In this document: one piece after another, positions 1-12,330 of the stretch
Position numbering within the stretch: the first letter of the stretch is position 1
How the letters are laid out: every line of letters starts with the position of its first letter
NCBI GenBank assembly: GCA_022495005.1
Contig: JAGYXB010000360.1
Location: forward strand, 62,001-126,000
Direction of reading: 5' to 3'
Source: Rhyacophila brunnea
Taxonomy: Eukaryota > Arthropoda > Insecta > Trichoptera > Rhyacophilidae
DNA length: 64,000 nucleotides
Translations under genes and position numbers: made by a program
Notes under the pieces: generated by a model
What the model was told of the DNA's origin: nothing
What the model saw: only the letters and a program-made list of their open reading frames with translations
The model's database searches: none

Positions 1-740
1 AAGCATAATTTAAAAATCTAACAATAGGAATAAATCTTAAATATATAATGGAGAGCTATTAAAAATCAATCAAATTGAAAAACACTTAAGTATCTAATAC
101 TTTAAGACGTCCAGTTACAATAAGTAGTAGATTTTGGAGCAACTTAATTAAAAGAGGTACGAAAACAAAACAGTTTTCGATCACTATAATGATTCATTGT
201 TATGAAGAGTGATGCCACAAGACAATAGTAACCTGAATATGCTTTATCTGTTTGAATCTGTAAAAGTGAAAAGACGGTAGGATAAATTTAATATTGAATC
301 TGCGTGTGTTAAATTTAATGCTTGACAGTAATAATTCTAAGCGTTCTTAAAGACTATTGATTAATTTAAATATTATAATATGCCCAGAAATAGTATTATA
401 GTAGAAATAATATAATTTTGAAACATTTGAATTTAAAATGTTTAATTTGGAAGGAAATTTTGGCAAGTAAAATAGGAGCTGAAGCTGGAAGCTGACATTA
501 TGCCTGACATGCACCTTTCCATGCCAAGTTGCAACATTCGTACATAGCAAGTCTATGTTTTACAAGCATGCGTGAGCAGTCGTAGCATACGTTAGATGAA
601 CACTTTTAAAGTTACTATTCAAGCGATTTATTATATCATTTCAGTATTTATGGTTTGGACATTGCGGTAGCATAAACAAGATGGCCAATTTTGTTGATTT
701 GAGTTTTATTTACAAGAAGCGTCTGTCATAAGTGACATTT
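1..740. other. Left flank of array unit 1, 3' of gene 1L
   Basis: Non-coding sequence that aligns by eye with 19558-20281, 27256-27533 (partial) and 44304-45015, so it is the outer edge of the repeated unit. It lies downstream of the minus-strand zinc-finger gene. I see no gene in it; short reading frames here are not conserved between copies. Confidence 0.7.
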
Positions 741-812
741 TGTATGATTTAATCGGGTTCGTGACTGTTTGCAAGTATAAGTACAAATATCGCATTTATA
801 TGGCTTTTCGTC
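741..812 (-). pseudogene. Vestigial extra zinc finger beyond the 1L stop
   Basis: Immediately after the stop codon at 813-815 the minus strand continues in frame as DEKPYKCDICTYTC then a decayed helix ending near LNHT. The stop sits where the Thr of a TGEKP linker would be, so an ancestral last finger was cut off. The other L genes keep worse remnants at 20282-20343, 27534-27599 and 45030-45094; in 2L and 3L the second Cys is lost, which argues against conserved readthrough. Confidence 0.6.
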
Positions 813-1770
813 CTAATGTGTTATTTTGTGTTTTTTCAAGTATTCTGCGCGAGCGCATGTATAAGAACAAACATTGCATTTATATGGTTTTTCACCAGTA
901 TGTGTCATTTTGTGTCTTTTCAGGTGTTGTGATTGTCTGCATGTATAAGGACACACATTGCATTTATATTGTTTTTCACCTGTATGCAACATTTTGTGAG
1001 ATTTGAGGTCTTGTGATCGTTGGCATTTGTAAGAACACACATTGTATTTATATGGTTTTACACCGGTATGCGACATTTTGTGTGTTTTCAGGTTGTCTAG
1101 TCGTGAGTTTTCAGTTTATGTGAATGTTTACATGAAAACGAACACACATCGCATTTATATGGTTTTTCACCAGTGTGTGACATTTTGTGTCTTTTCAGGT
1201 ATTGTGATATTCTGCATGTACAAGAAAACACATCGCATTGATATGGTTTTCCACCAGTATGCGACATTTTGTGTCTTCTCAGGTTGCCTGCATGTGAGCA
1301 TGTATAAGAACACACATTGCATTTATATGGTTTATCACCAGTATGTGAGATGTTGTGTCTTTTCAGATAACGTGTATGTGAGCATGTATAAGAACATAAA
1401 TTGCATCTAAATACTTTATCGCTGGTGTCTGTTTTTCTATATGTTCCAACGCTTTTCAAATGGGAACGGTCATGGGTTTCACTATTTACATGAATATCAC
1501 TGAGAATAGTTATGTGCCTTCTTAAAATACTAGAGGTTCTAAGACTGCATTACAGATATTGCATATAAAATTTCGCGGATAATGCACAACTCTTCTCAAC
1601 ACCATTGCAGCCACCTTCGGAGCATTGGCTGCGGAGATTTCCTCTTTTATATTTTGTTCATCTATAGTTATTTCTGAATACTCTATCACATTATCTTGGT
1701 TTACATCAGTTGTGGGTTGTCGGCTGCCATCCGTATTGGGACACTCAGTGACACATAGCTGGGTAGAAAT
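813..1770 (-). pseudogene. Gene 1L zinc-finger exon, frameshifted
   Basis: Last exon of the minus-strand gene of pair 1. The acceptor AG is at 1771-1772 and the exon opens ISTQ, followed by the family linker SEITIDEQNIKEE and the block VLRRVVHYPRNFIC. It then breaks twice. One base is missing near 1536 within the first atypical C2H2 finger (compare the TCC codon in 3L and 4L). Around 1077-1099 a 23-bp tandem insertion (CTGAAAAC repeated) brings in TAG and shifts frame between fingers four and five. Seven further fingers are readable in two pieces (1097-1459 and 813-1076); one has Phe for its second Cys (CDVFS) and one Tyr for its first (YKYNVC). An intact product is not possible from this sequence; assembly error is the alternative for the indels. 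Confidence 0.75.
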
Positions 1771-2810
1771 CTACAACGAAATAAGATCGATATTATATAT
1801 ATGTATCGACGGAATATACAATCTATTGTGATTAAATTGTGTGCAGATATTTTTTCATCGCTTGTATTAATTACATAGAAACTCCGCGTTAATTACAATA
1901 TGATCGCCAGTATCCAAGATAAACCACAACCAATTCAAATACATAGCCAAAACAATTTTATATTCACTCATAGTTCCATTATTTATTAAATATATATACA
2001 TAGGTAATTTCTATTTATATGCAATGAAAATTGATAAATGAAATATTTTAACGTATAAGTACTAAAGCCTCAATGGTATTGTTTTTACAATATTCGATGC
2101 ATAGCAGAGTTCTCTCGCAAATATCATTTGTAAGGGATCTTGGTATTACGTTTAACAGTAAACTAACGATTGCTGCTACCATCTGTATTCTGTAACAAGG
2201 CACTTAAAATGTTGAACTTAATTTTCCCCGTGTCTTTTCGGATGTTATTGTTTAAAAGATCTGTATAATTCATTATTATGAAGCAGACTTGAGAGAGAGT
2301 CTAGTTGCTGGGTCCTGTAACAGTTGAAATACGGACTCACGGTGGAATGGTATAGTATATTTTTGCGACACGGTTATTTTAGGCTGTATGGATTTTATCC
2401 GTAGCTCTATCCGATTGAATTTCCTTTAGATTATGCAACAATCTGTAGTTCGACAAAAGACAGTAAAGTTGGTGTCGCCCGACTTCACGCGACATGCAGC
2501 ACAGGTATAATCCCAATATGTCGCACCTCGTCACTCATTTTGTATTATCATTTTCATTAAGTTAAAATAATTTAATGTGAGTAAATGAATTGGCATAACG
2601 GAACTACACCCAAATTTAACATGGATCTATTTAGCGAAATATTTTGAACTAGTTACCTTTCGTAACTCAAAATACCTAAAAATGTTGGTTGGGGTGTTTA
2701 TGTTTATCTAAATACAACTGTCTGTAAACAGTTTTTATTTTTATTGCGGGTTATTACGAATTTGGCTTATTTATAGTACCTTGGCATGATTTATGTTTTG
2801 AAAAACTAAC
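1771..2810 (-). other. Intron of gene 1L
   Basis: Joins exon 1 (ends 2811, donor GTTAGT on the minus strand) to the finger exon (starts 1770); both junctions are phase 0. It aligns with 22085-23473 of unit 2 apart from a MITE present only there. I found no counterpart of the middle exon that the R genes have, so L genes appear to have two coding exons. Confidence 0.55.
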
Positions 2811-2957
2811 CTCAAATATGCAACCGTCATTGTCTGATTGTTCTTGCTTCACGTAAGTGCAGTTGTCCGGGATGTTTGAAGGCAATTTGAGTTCGTCGAA
2901 CCAATGATGTGTTTTCACTTCAGATACGCCATCATCGGGTTCCTCTTTGATATCCAT
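2811..2957 (-). CDS. Gene 1L exon 1, acidic N-terminus
   Basis: 49 codons opening MDIKEEPDDG and ending GCIFE before a GTTAGT donor. The IKEE and VKQE tetrapeptides fit the SUMO-site pattern psi-K-x-E. An in-frame ATG eight codons upstream (2979-2981) exists, but 2L lacks it, so I chose the start conserved in all L genes. No ZAD, BTB or THAP domain is present. The exon is intact although the gene it feeds is broken. Confidence 0.65.
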
Positions 2958-3534
2958 TTTACGGAATAAATTCTTAAACATGTGACAAGAATAACGGTTT
3001 GTCCTAAACTAAACTGCCATTTGCAAAATGATAATGCTGCCAGTCTTTAAAACATAATGAAAAAAAATAACACCTAAAGGGAAGGACGATTTTAGTTATA
3101 AATTGCCAGGCTATCTAATGATTTAACTTTATTCAGAATAATTATATTAAATTTACTGTAATATATTAGGTACCTATTATTATATAATATTAACATCACT
3201 GTCAATTAATAACTATGTTTAGTAAAATAGTTAAATAAACATGTACTTTTAACGGTGTTTCAACCTATTTTTTTTCAATTCAAATGTATTTATTCTTCAA
3301 TAATTATGGTGAACTTTACAAATTATAAATTCAGACCTTCAGAACACGACATTTTAACAAACGTAGCAATTCTGGTAGTATAAAAACAGTACCTACCGAT
3401 AAAGAAAAAAAAATATCAATCACTGAACATCATTTTTAAACATCGCATAGTAGGCGAGAATATTATAATATTTTCAGAATTGCTTTATAATCAACATGAT
3501 GGTCTTATGTATGCTATAACAAGATCGTTAGGTA

Positions 3535-4825
3535 CGAGGGTGGGTCAATAAGTCCTTAGAAAAGCCGACAGGTGGCGCGACTAGTACTGTAAGCGGTTTG
3601 TTTTCATGCAGCGGCACTACCGATTCAGTATGCTGCGAAGTTTCAATCAGATTGGTCGGGTTGTTGTGTGTTTCTCGTACATTTAAAAAAAAAATTGCTT
3701 GTTTACAAAAATGGAGAAAATTGAGTTTAGAGCTGTTATTAAAAATTTTAATATAAAAGGGTTAACAGCAAAGGAAATTAAAAATGAGTTGGATTTAGTT
3801 CACGGCATATCTGCTCCTTCACTTGCAACTATTTATAACTGCTTAAATGAATTTAAACGTGGTCGTACATCAAGAAAGGATGAACCACGCTCAGGACGTC
3901 CTGTAGAGGTGACTACACCAGAAATGATCAATAAAATCCACGATATGGTGTTAAGTGACCGAAGATTAAAGTTGAGTGAGATAATTGAGGTTACAGGGAT
4001 CTCAAAAGGTAGCGTCATTTCTATTTTACATGACAAATTGGGCATGAAAAAAATTTCTGCAAGATGGGTGCCGCGTTTGCTCACAGTCGACAATAAACGC
4101 AATAGGGTGGTGGCCTCTAAAGCCCTGTTGTCGCTCATGCAACGCAATCCGGATGAATTTTTTCGTCGCTTTGTGACTGTAGATGAAACATGGATACACC
4201 ACTATACTCCCGAGACGAAAGAACAGTCAAAGCAGTGGATTGCGAAAGGCGAACCATGTCCAAAGAAGGCGAAAACCGTAAAATCAGCTGGTAAGGTTAT
4301 GGCTACTGTATTTTGGGATGCACGTAGAATTATTTTCGTTGACTATTTGGAAAAAGGAAAAACAATAACAGGGGATTATTATGCATCTTTATTGGACCAG
4401 CTAAAAAACAAAATTGAAGAAAAACGGCCTCATTTAAACAGGAAAAAAATCCTCTTTCATCAGGACAATGCCCGTGTTCACACATGTTTACGATCAATGG
4501 CTAAAATTGAAGACTTGAAGTTCGAATTGGTCGACCACCCACCGTATTCGCCAGATTTAGCCCCCAGTGACTTTTTCCTTTTCCCAAACTTAAAAAAATG
4601 GCTAAGTGGACAACGTTTTTTTTCAAATGAAGAAGTCATCGATCGGACAAATGCTTATTTTGAGGACCTTCCGAAAACTTATTTTTCTGACGGTTTAAAA
4701 AAAATTGAGAAACGTCTAACCAAGTGTATTGAGCTCCAAGGAGATTATGTTGAGAAATAAAAAAGAAATACAAAAATAAAAAATGTTTTAATGCTTTTTT
4801 CTAAGGAATTATTGACCCACCCTCG
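3535..4825 (+). mobile_element. Complete mariner element
   Basis: A 1291-bp element bounded by inverted repeats 3535-3561 and 4799-4825 that agree at all but one of about 27 positions (core CGAGGGTGGGTCAATAA) and flanked by a TA duplication (3533-3534, 4826-4827), the mariner target. Unit 2 lacks it at the same place, so it inserted after the units diverged. Size, termini and open reading frame are all intact, which suggests recent activity. Confidence 0.95.
3711..4760 (+). CDS. mariner transposase (D,D34D), intact
   Basis: 349 residues, the usual mariner length, from the first ATG after the left inverted repeat. It cuts and pastes the element by a DDD catalytic site. Residues 1-125 hold two helix-turn-helix segments separated by SGRP at 61-64. 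The catalytic residues read as D158 (VTVDETWIHH), D252 (HQDNARVH) and D287 (PPYSPDLAPSDFF), with exactly 34 residues between the last two. The WVPH-x-L motif of the family reads WVPRLL (119-124), a possible change in a subunit-contact motif. No stop or frameshift. The subfamily cannot be named without an alignment. Confidence 0.95.
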   Translation: MEKIEFRAVIKNFNIKGLTAKEIKNELDLVHGISAPSLATIYNCLNEFKRGRTSRKDEPRSGRPVEVTTPEMINKIHDMVLSDRRLKLSEIIEVTGISKGSVISILHDKLGMKKISARWVPRLLTVDNKRNRVVASKALLSLMQRNPDEFFRRFVTVDETWIHHYTPETKEQSKQWIAKGEPCPKKAKTVKSAGKVMATVFWDARRIIFVDYLEKGKTITGDYYASLLDQLKNKIEEKRPHLNRKKILFHQDNARVHTCLRSMAKIEDLKFELVDHPPYSPDLAPSDFFLFPNLKKWLSGQRFFSNEEVIDRTNAYFEDLPKTYFSDGLKKIEKRLTKCIELQGDYVEK

Positions 4826-5761
4826 TAGTACCCACATAGAAAAATCAAGGTGGCAGTAAGTACATATATTTATGCACTCAATGTGTAGTAATCAAGCGAA
4901 TGTGCGTGTATGATAATATTATAATGTAATAAATTATTAAACTAAATACCAACTTATTCTACAATAATTAAACAAAAATGTTCTATATACAAAATAATAA
5001 TATTATTATTATGACAACCAAACTTAATTTTGAATTGGTAGTAAAATACTATTACTCTTTTTCGTTCTCTGTACTTGAAAAAACAATGTTAAGTGGTAAT
5101 ATTAATTATACTACATTTTTTAAAACGCTATTTTCTAGAATCTTTTTAATTAGGTAAGTACCGACCTATGTAAAAATCTATCATTTTATTTTGCCATCTC
5201 AGGCATGTTTTGCGAATGACCCGTACTATAATATAGTATTTGTACAATAATTTTGGTCCGGTAATATTATGTACGATATAAAACAAGTATAGTACGCCCA
5301 AAATACTATAAATTTTGAATATCGGAAAAAATATATAAAAGTATTAAAAATTCTATGTTTCATTTCATTTGAAAAGTACTATAATTTCGCGATATAAGAA
5401 GATCTGGAAAACATGGAACAAAAATTGATCGAAAAACGTAAAAAAATACCTTGGTATAAAATGAAATTTCTTGAATTCTTCGGTAAGCATTTTTAGTCGG
5501 AAGAGGTACCTAAATAAAAAGTGGTCTCTGAGTTTTTCAAATTATCTGTTATTTTTTTCTGAGAAACAAAAAACTTAAGTATAAATTTTCAACAGATTCT
5601 GATGACAACGCGTACTATCTATTTTCCCCAAATAGTATAATTTTAGAGGCTCTGTACTATATTTCCGCTTTGAAAAGATGGCAACACTGTTCTATGACAG
5701 TAACAAACCACGCCGTTGTGAAGTAATAATTGAAAGACTTTAGTGTGAAATATTGCATAAA

Positions 5762-5938
5762 ATGGAAGTAAAAACTGAACCAAACGATGGAATTTTGCAT
5801 GATGAACCGGCGGAGGTCATCAGCGACGGTGCATACCAATGGATTGCCGTAAATCACTTCAAGAGGAAGGTTAAATTTGACGTGTCAGTCAAACAGGAAA
5901 ATATCGGCGAAGATAGCGATAGTATCCACTTCAAGGAA
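5762..5938 (+). CDS. Gene 1R exon 1, acidic N-terminus
   Basis: 59 codons from MEVKTEPNDG to IHFKE, then donor GTAAGT at 5939. VKTE (residues 3-6) and VKQE fit SUMO-type psi-K-x-E sites. The start is the ATG shared with 2R and follows the conserved promoter stretch. It is phase 0 at its end and joins exon 2 at 15465 across a 9.5 kb intron filled with transposon relics. Confidence 0.7.
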
Positions 5939-6399
5939 GTAAGTTGATTCCTAATTAGTTTAGGCGAAGATATTCATAGTTTTGTCAGTGAAGTTGAAGT
6001 CAATTTCTAAACGGAAGTAAATTCTACCAAGTTGCAAAAACATAATTACCTACTATTCTGTTGCCGGGCTAAAACAAAATAGTGTTAGTGCATTGGTTTT
6101 TTCTTAGAAAATCCTAATTACACCGGCAGACTCGCAGACACAACGAGAGTCAATGTTCGTGGTGGCCAATTACACGGCACGATTCAGGTACCAACTCGAT
6201 CGTGTTGACGCTTGATTTTATTATACTCTTACTGTGAACAATTATAAGTAAAGCAGCAAATGATATTTAGACAGGTACCTACCTACCTATAGAGTAGATA
6301 TTCTCGTAATACAGCAAGGGCATGTTTTATTACACCAGCGAATAGCTATTAATTATTGGTAATGATATTTTTTGTTGATCATGTCAGGCAAGCAGTTTA

Positions 6400-6623
6400 G
6401 GGGCCGTCCATATATGTCGTCACACTCTAAAGAGGGAGTCTGTGATGATTCGTTACTAGGGGTGGGAGTAAATGTGAGATACAAAGTAGACAAAAAATAC
6501 AAAAGGATCTGAATACACATTATTGGGGATCGAGGATTTAAAGATAAATGTTTAAAATTAATACATTTCTCTAATTTTTATGGGGTGTCAAAAATGTGAC
6601 GTAATATATACAGGATCGGGGGG
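6400..6623. mobile_element. MITE-like element with decayed inverted ends
   Basis: The left end (GGGGCCGTCCATATATG...GTCACAC) is answered at the right end by its approximate reverse complement (GTGACGTAATATATACAGGATC then a G run). The flanks are TTA on the left and TAA on the right, compatible with a PIF/Harbinger-like target, though both ends are worn. No coding capacity. Confidence 0.45.
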
Positions 6624-9600
6624 TAAACGGTTATGTGCCGAAATGTGTCGATGGGGAGAGGAGGTGGAGGTTAAAAATATCCACAATCGTTTCAGGTCAT
6701 AATATGTAGACGCCGCTTATTACTCAATACGCGTCACTTTTTTACCTACATCATAAAAAACATGTATATGTCAACCCTGTCAAAGACACACTATGAGAAT
6801 GACTATCAGCAAAAGTTGATTTCAACAGATTTATGTTTAAATTAAATAAATCAACCAATGTGTGCGAATAGTGTAAAAAAATTGTCGTAAAATTACTAGT
6901 GGCTTCAACATATTATGGTGAGGTGCATGTTAGATTTCACACGACAAGACTAAGGTGAGGCAGAAAAAAGTACGCGATGTGTTGCTGCTAAACTAATGTA
7001 ATGGCATTGTACTGGTATATCATCCGGTGAGTGTAAAGTTAATTGCCAAATTTAATGCAGCATACATTGGTGGCCACTAATAGCGGCAGAAAGAGCTGTG
7101 GGACGCCTACCCAGCGGTAGAATAACTCTGGTTGATCATAATTTGTATACTGTTTTAAAGTACCTACACTAAACTTTCTCGGTCAAACGTATTTGCTTTC
7201 ATTGAATTCAGACTACATTGTGTAGTTTTTAAAATTCCATTAAACACTGCCTAATCCAAGCCATGGTATAAATAAGTCAAAAATATGTGTTTATCTATTA
7301 TATATATATATAATTATGCCTTTAATCGATACATCATTTTAGATATTTTATAAATTTAAGAATCTTTTTTATTGTTTTTGGGTTGGTAAGGTGGGGCGGG
7401 GCATAATAAATATTTAATATTATGTTTTCTTATTTCAACGAAAACAAATAAGTACAAATAATATGAATTATATGAAAATAAATAGAAATACCGAATCGCC
7501 CTAAGCTTATGACGATACCCCGGTACCGGAATAGTCCCAAAGGTACTTTATCTTCAACCGGTCCTGCCCTCAGACCGATTAAGAACCTTTGTTTGGTTAG
7601 CTCAGTACTATTTGGGAGAGGGTGGTCAACTAAAGTTCTTGTCTGACTCTTTTAGAATACACTACGACGATATTATTTAACTTATGTGTTTACTCATATT
7701 AACAATGTTTAAGAATCACCACCTAGTAATAGGTTGGGGTCTGGGTTGTTAATTATTTAATTAACCTCAAATTCAAACTTATTTCCGTAAACATATACGT
7801 AAACGTCAAAGTCAGCTGACTATCTGTCACTTTCTTTAGTATCAGATGTTTTTCGTAAAATACTTCGCGGATTATTTTCAAAAAATAAAAACTCCTTGAA
7901 GTAATATTGTTTAAATTATTTATTAAATTATTCTTGATAAATAAATTTATTTTATTTAATTGTTTATCGACAATTATACACTTTAATTTAATTACAAATA
8001 ATTACTTAATTATTTTATAAAACTTATTTAACTTATTTATTAGATAAAGTTAACTAATTATAATTATTTTATATTTATTTTATGTACGATTACACACTTA
8101 TAACTATGAGTCGCCGACCGTAAACTTTAAGAAGCTATGCTTCTTTTATAAAAAAAAAAAATAGATCGCGAATTGATGACGCGTTACTATGTAGATATGT
8201 TGTTTACAACATCACCTGACAGCCCGAATCACACGTCATCTACTATGACGTCAGACCTGTGACGCGTCGGAAATATTCCGCGAATGAAATATATCGCGAA
8301 AATATTTAAAAACTATGCGAATTCGGATCGCTTTCGAACAAGACCTCTCGGCACTATTGGAAAATCGGCAACTGAAGTAGATGGAAATGTATGGCGTTAT
8401 ATAGGCCCCGAATGGGGAAGACCCGAGATTTTGACGTCATTCCCCCCACTCTAATTTTATGTTTTCTTTGAATAACTAAAGAATTACTTATATTTTTAAT
8501 CAAGAGATTACGTTTATGTGTAAAGGTTCAAATACTTGTTATCAAAGTATAGATTTTATCAACTTAATATGTTAAAAGGGGACCTCAAGGGTCTTACATG
8601 ACTTTTCTAGGCGTGTTCACGCGCGAAAAATGGACCAATGAGGGATTTCCTACCTCCTCCACAGAGCCAAAAGCCAAAGTCTTGGACCAATCACAGAAAA
8701 GCCGTTTATTTCCCGGCTTTTCCGGAAAATTATGATTATTTAATTAAATAAAAATAAGCAATTTATAAATACCTATAAGTGGTACAAGTTTAGTGGCAAT
8801 CGTGAAAGTCACTGTAGTACTTTTGACACAGATTGTCCAAATATTTACTAATTCATTTATCGGGTTAGCGGTAAGAAAAAATGAAAATATTTTTGCTCAA
8901 AATAAAGCGTAACATGGACGTGAATCATTAAAACCACCGATCGGTTACGTGCGCATAAAGAGAATGGCAGAAATCGAATTTGTTCGTTTCTTTTATGCAG
9001 AACTTTGCGCGCTAACTGGGGCAACCGGAAGTAGTTACGATTAAAATTTATTTAATTACATTTATAGAACACTTCAACTTAAAGGTATAATATTAGTTTC
9101 AGTCTAGATTTCTATGTCAAGTATTTATTTATTGAATTTGAAAATTACCTATTTCGGGTAATTTAATATTGATCTGTCGAGTTTAATTGACAGATCTAAA
9201 GAACAATTTTTATTTGTAAATTAGGAGAGCAACCGAGTCCTTGGACTTAAATTTTCAGAATTTCTATTTTTTGAAATTCCTTCATCTAGCTTTTACAAAA
9301 GTAAGTACTTAAATTCGTACCCTTTTTATTACAACTCAAAACATTAATTTATTATTTAATTTAGACGTGTGTAAGCAGTAATTACAAAATGTAATCATTA
9401 GATTTAAATTACGACAATATTTGATATCATAATTTATTTATTTAAGTTATTTTACTTTGGCAGCGGTAAATAGATCGCGACCAAATTTGAAAAAAATTAA
9501 ATTTATTTTTATATAATTCAAAATCAGATTTAATACAAATGGACATTTATTTACATTGTTTAGCAATTGACATCCCATAAGTCGTTTACAATTTATTATC

Positions 9601-10129
9601 TATTTTTAACCTTAATCCTATACATTTTAATTACTTACATTTCACCTTATAAGACCGTTTGGCCTTCTTGAAAGAAAACTCATCCATAGTTCACTCTGAG
9701 GGGCTATAAGTCGCTCAGATTGTACTATGGGACTCAATACATAATTGTTATAGCTTTGTTTAGAGGTAGGCCACGTATTTGCAAGTGAGAATCGACATTT
9801 AAGGTCGGACCGAAAAGTTGTGACGACACAAATTTATTGAAAGAAAATGTCGGCTGATGGCACACATTTTAAGGCCGTGTCACTTACCCTAATTATTATG
9901 TTTTGGGTGGGCAGGATGTAACTGAATTTTAAAAACTTAGTAACACCTGAACCTGAACTTGAAAATGAACATGTATTATTTTTTCAATGAAAGCAAATAC
10001 GTCTGATTAGTTATGCGGATCTAAACGGCCAACTGCACCCCTTGCAACTACTTGCAAAATTCACGCATGAAGTAATTTTGATAGAAAACACAGGTTATTC
10101 ATTAAAAATTGTAAAATTTGTATTGTTTC

Positions 10130-10720
10130 ATTACGTTTACTGTATGTAGGGAATAGTTGAATAGAATATCAGGGTTAATGGCTTCGTCGGCTTTGCTGGC
10201 ACATACGCACTCTTTTATCGAAATTCTCCATGACCGTTTCGCATAAATGTGGCGGAATTTCTTTGATACAGTGCTCAATTTCCTTTTTTGAGGCGTGGGT
10301 AATCGTAAGCTTGTTGGCATAAACCTTTGACTTCAAAAAACCCCAAAGAAAAAAAGGCCAACGGCGTTAACTTGCATGACCTGGGCAGCCAATTCTTATC
10401 ACTAAAACGGGTAATTATACGTCCAGGAAATGGATCATGCAGTAGTTGAATTATTTCTCGGGATGTATGGCATGTGGTATCGGCTTGAAGAACTCACATG
10501 TTATCCACATCCTTCTCTTGCAATTTAGGTTTAAAAAAATTGGAATATCATGTCGCGGTAGCGTTATTGCCTGACCAGTCGCATTTTCGAAGAAAAATGG
10601 TCCGATGATGCCTCCAGCCATTGCCGACTCAAGTAAAAAGCCGATACATTCAAACGTACTGCTCCTACCTTTTCCGCCCCTCCCGTTGTTGTCAATGGAT
10701 GACCTGTCATTGCCTGTCAT
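10130..10720 (-). pseudogene. Decayed mariner/IS630-like transposase
   Basis: Minus strand reads GGIIGPFFFENATGQAITL and, further on in shifted frames, a stretch like GRIITRFSDKNWLPRSCKLTP, then a C-terminal part near the low coordinate. This matches the insect mariner-like family in which the last catalytic region reads W-P-R-S-x-D-L-T-P; here the Asp has become Lys. Several stops and frameshifts; no inverted repeats found. Different family from the intact mariner at 3535. Confidence 0.6.
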
Positions 10721-10732
10721 AGTTCTATAGAG

Positions 10733-12330
10733 CAGTGGTCCTCAACCGGTGGTCCGTGAGAGAATTTTTGTGGTCCGCAGAGTAATTTTAATGCATTTGC
10801 AATTTTCGTATTTATTAAAAAGTTTCAGTATATTCTTATAATATTTTTCCAGATTTAGCTAATTAGCCAACTGACTACTTCCAAAGGACTAGTGACAAAT
10901 TTCGAAAGCAAAAAGTGCATTTGCAAAATAATATGTTTGTTGAAGATAAGCCCTTGGTAAAATGTTCTTATTTGAAAGCCCTTGAAATCGCGAGATGTAA
11001 AAAACCGTATACGTTTGGAGAAGATTTAATTAAGTCTTGCCTGTTGTCTTGCTAAACTGAAAGAAATTTCTATGTCCGCTAGCAGTGTGCAACAAAGAAT
11101 TAAAGATATTGAAAATCAAGTGATCGCACTTGTGAAAAATTTTACGTTTTATTCGATTCAACTTGACGAAACAACAGACAACTTAACAAAACAATTCTTC
11201 TTTGTTAATTGAGTTAGCATTTACTTGGTAGAATTCCATTTTAAAAGAAATGAAAATATAATTAATATTAAATTCTACAGGTTTTTAAAAGGTTTGTCGA
11301 TAGCTATTTCGGTTGTAACACCATTATCAAGACTATTCAGATAAGCCGTTTGCCTTTGTTTGAATACTATACGTGTATAGATGGAGACAGAATACATTTT
11401 CTTATTCGTTCCAGCAATATTATGAATTTGTATACGTATTATTAATACTTTGAAAACCCTAAGTGGGTTTTTTAATGGATATCAAAATTTATCAAAATTA
11501 CAGTGTTCGAGTACTTTGGTTATTTATTGACATTATTAATTAATTAAAATATTATTAGTATAATTGTCTTAATCTTGTGTTTAAATTATATTTAATAGAG
11601 GCGACGAATGCATTACCAAATTTTCATTTATAATGGTATTACCTTTGGATAATTCGCGATTAATTTCCAACTGTTTGAGTAAATTTAATTTTAGACCTTT
11701 ATTACATATATGCAAACATTCTGGCATTGTATTATTACTGATGCTATGCGAATTTGATATCAAATGTTTAGCAAACTGAGAACCTGTTTTACCATTCCTA
11801 AAAGACCGGAGGTCCTCTTCGAAACGAATTTTTATTAGCCTGCCAGATTGACCAATGTAGCATAGACTACATGTGCCATATGTTAATTTATAAACTCCGC
11901 TTTTCTCCAGTTTGTTTATTTTATCTTTACTATTTTCTAAGGTTCTAAAATTTTAGGTTTTAAATGTCTTCTTTGTTTTGTAAGGTTTGATTATCAAGGA
12001 GAATTATAGGAAAAACTCCTCTCTTTGCTATCCTTACCGGGTAGAACAACCGGCTCTCAAATATTTAATGAAATTAATGGTTATTTCTTGGAACACAGTA
12101 TAGAATTGAAGAAATGTGTGGGGGTGTGCACAGATGATGTCACAAGCATTACTGGACATCGTTCAGGAGTTGTTGCAAAAGTTAAAGACGTTGGACACCC
12201 AGATATCTTGTTTACTCATTGCATTTTACATCATGAGTAACATGCTGAGAAAAATTTATCTCCAGAACTGCACGGAGTATCTTATGTAATTAAAATTGTA
12301 ATCGAAATTCGCCACAAGCAAGAAGCATCT
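10733..12330 (+). mobile_element. hAT element relic, GTF2IRD2/ZBED-like
   Basis: Starts with a hAT-type terminus (CAGTGGTCCTCAACCGGTGG) at 10733. Coding remnants follow on the plus strand: KKPYTFGEDLIKSC (about 11000), FYSIQLDETTDNL (about 11150-11190) and, from 12025, a 71-codon open stretch with GRTTGSQIFNEI and CVGVCTDDVTSITGHRSG, all typical of hAT transposases related to ZBED/GTF2IRD2 proteins. Stops and frameshifts are frequent and no right terminus was found. A Penelope-type fragment interrupts it. Confidence 0.65.
11581..11945 (-). mobile_element. Penelope-type GIY-YIG fragment inside the hAT relic
   Basis: Minus strand translates KINKLEKSGVYKLTYGTCSL then CYIGQSGR and FAKHLISNSHS, the pattern of the GIY-YIG endonuclease domain found at the C-terminus of Penelope-like retroelements. 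The frame is open to its stop at 11581. It splits the hAT coding remnants (last seen near 11215, resumed near 12020), so it inserted after the hAT. Reverse transcriptase is not present. Confidence 0.6.

Larger units (their letters stand above)
2958..5761. promoter_or_regulatory. Divergent promoter region of pair 1, split by a mariner
   Basis: The space between the start codons of 1L and 1R. Without the mariner it is about 1.5 kb, comparable to the roughly 1.0-1.1 kb of the other units. A TGGCAACACTG box sits at 5679-5689, about 75 bp before the 1R start, followed by a stretch (CAGTAACAAACCAC) shared with unit 2. On the 1L side a TGGCAGC motif (RC, near 3030-3050) is shared with unit 2. AT-rich between; no further gene seen. 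Confidence 0.5.

Noticed and set aside
2979..2981. Upstream in-frame ATG for 1L (and 35768-35770, 51200-51202 for 3L and 4L)
   Set aside because: Not conserved in 2L; the M-(D/E)-x-K start is common to the family. The 3L/4L upstream start stays possible.
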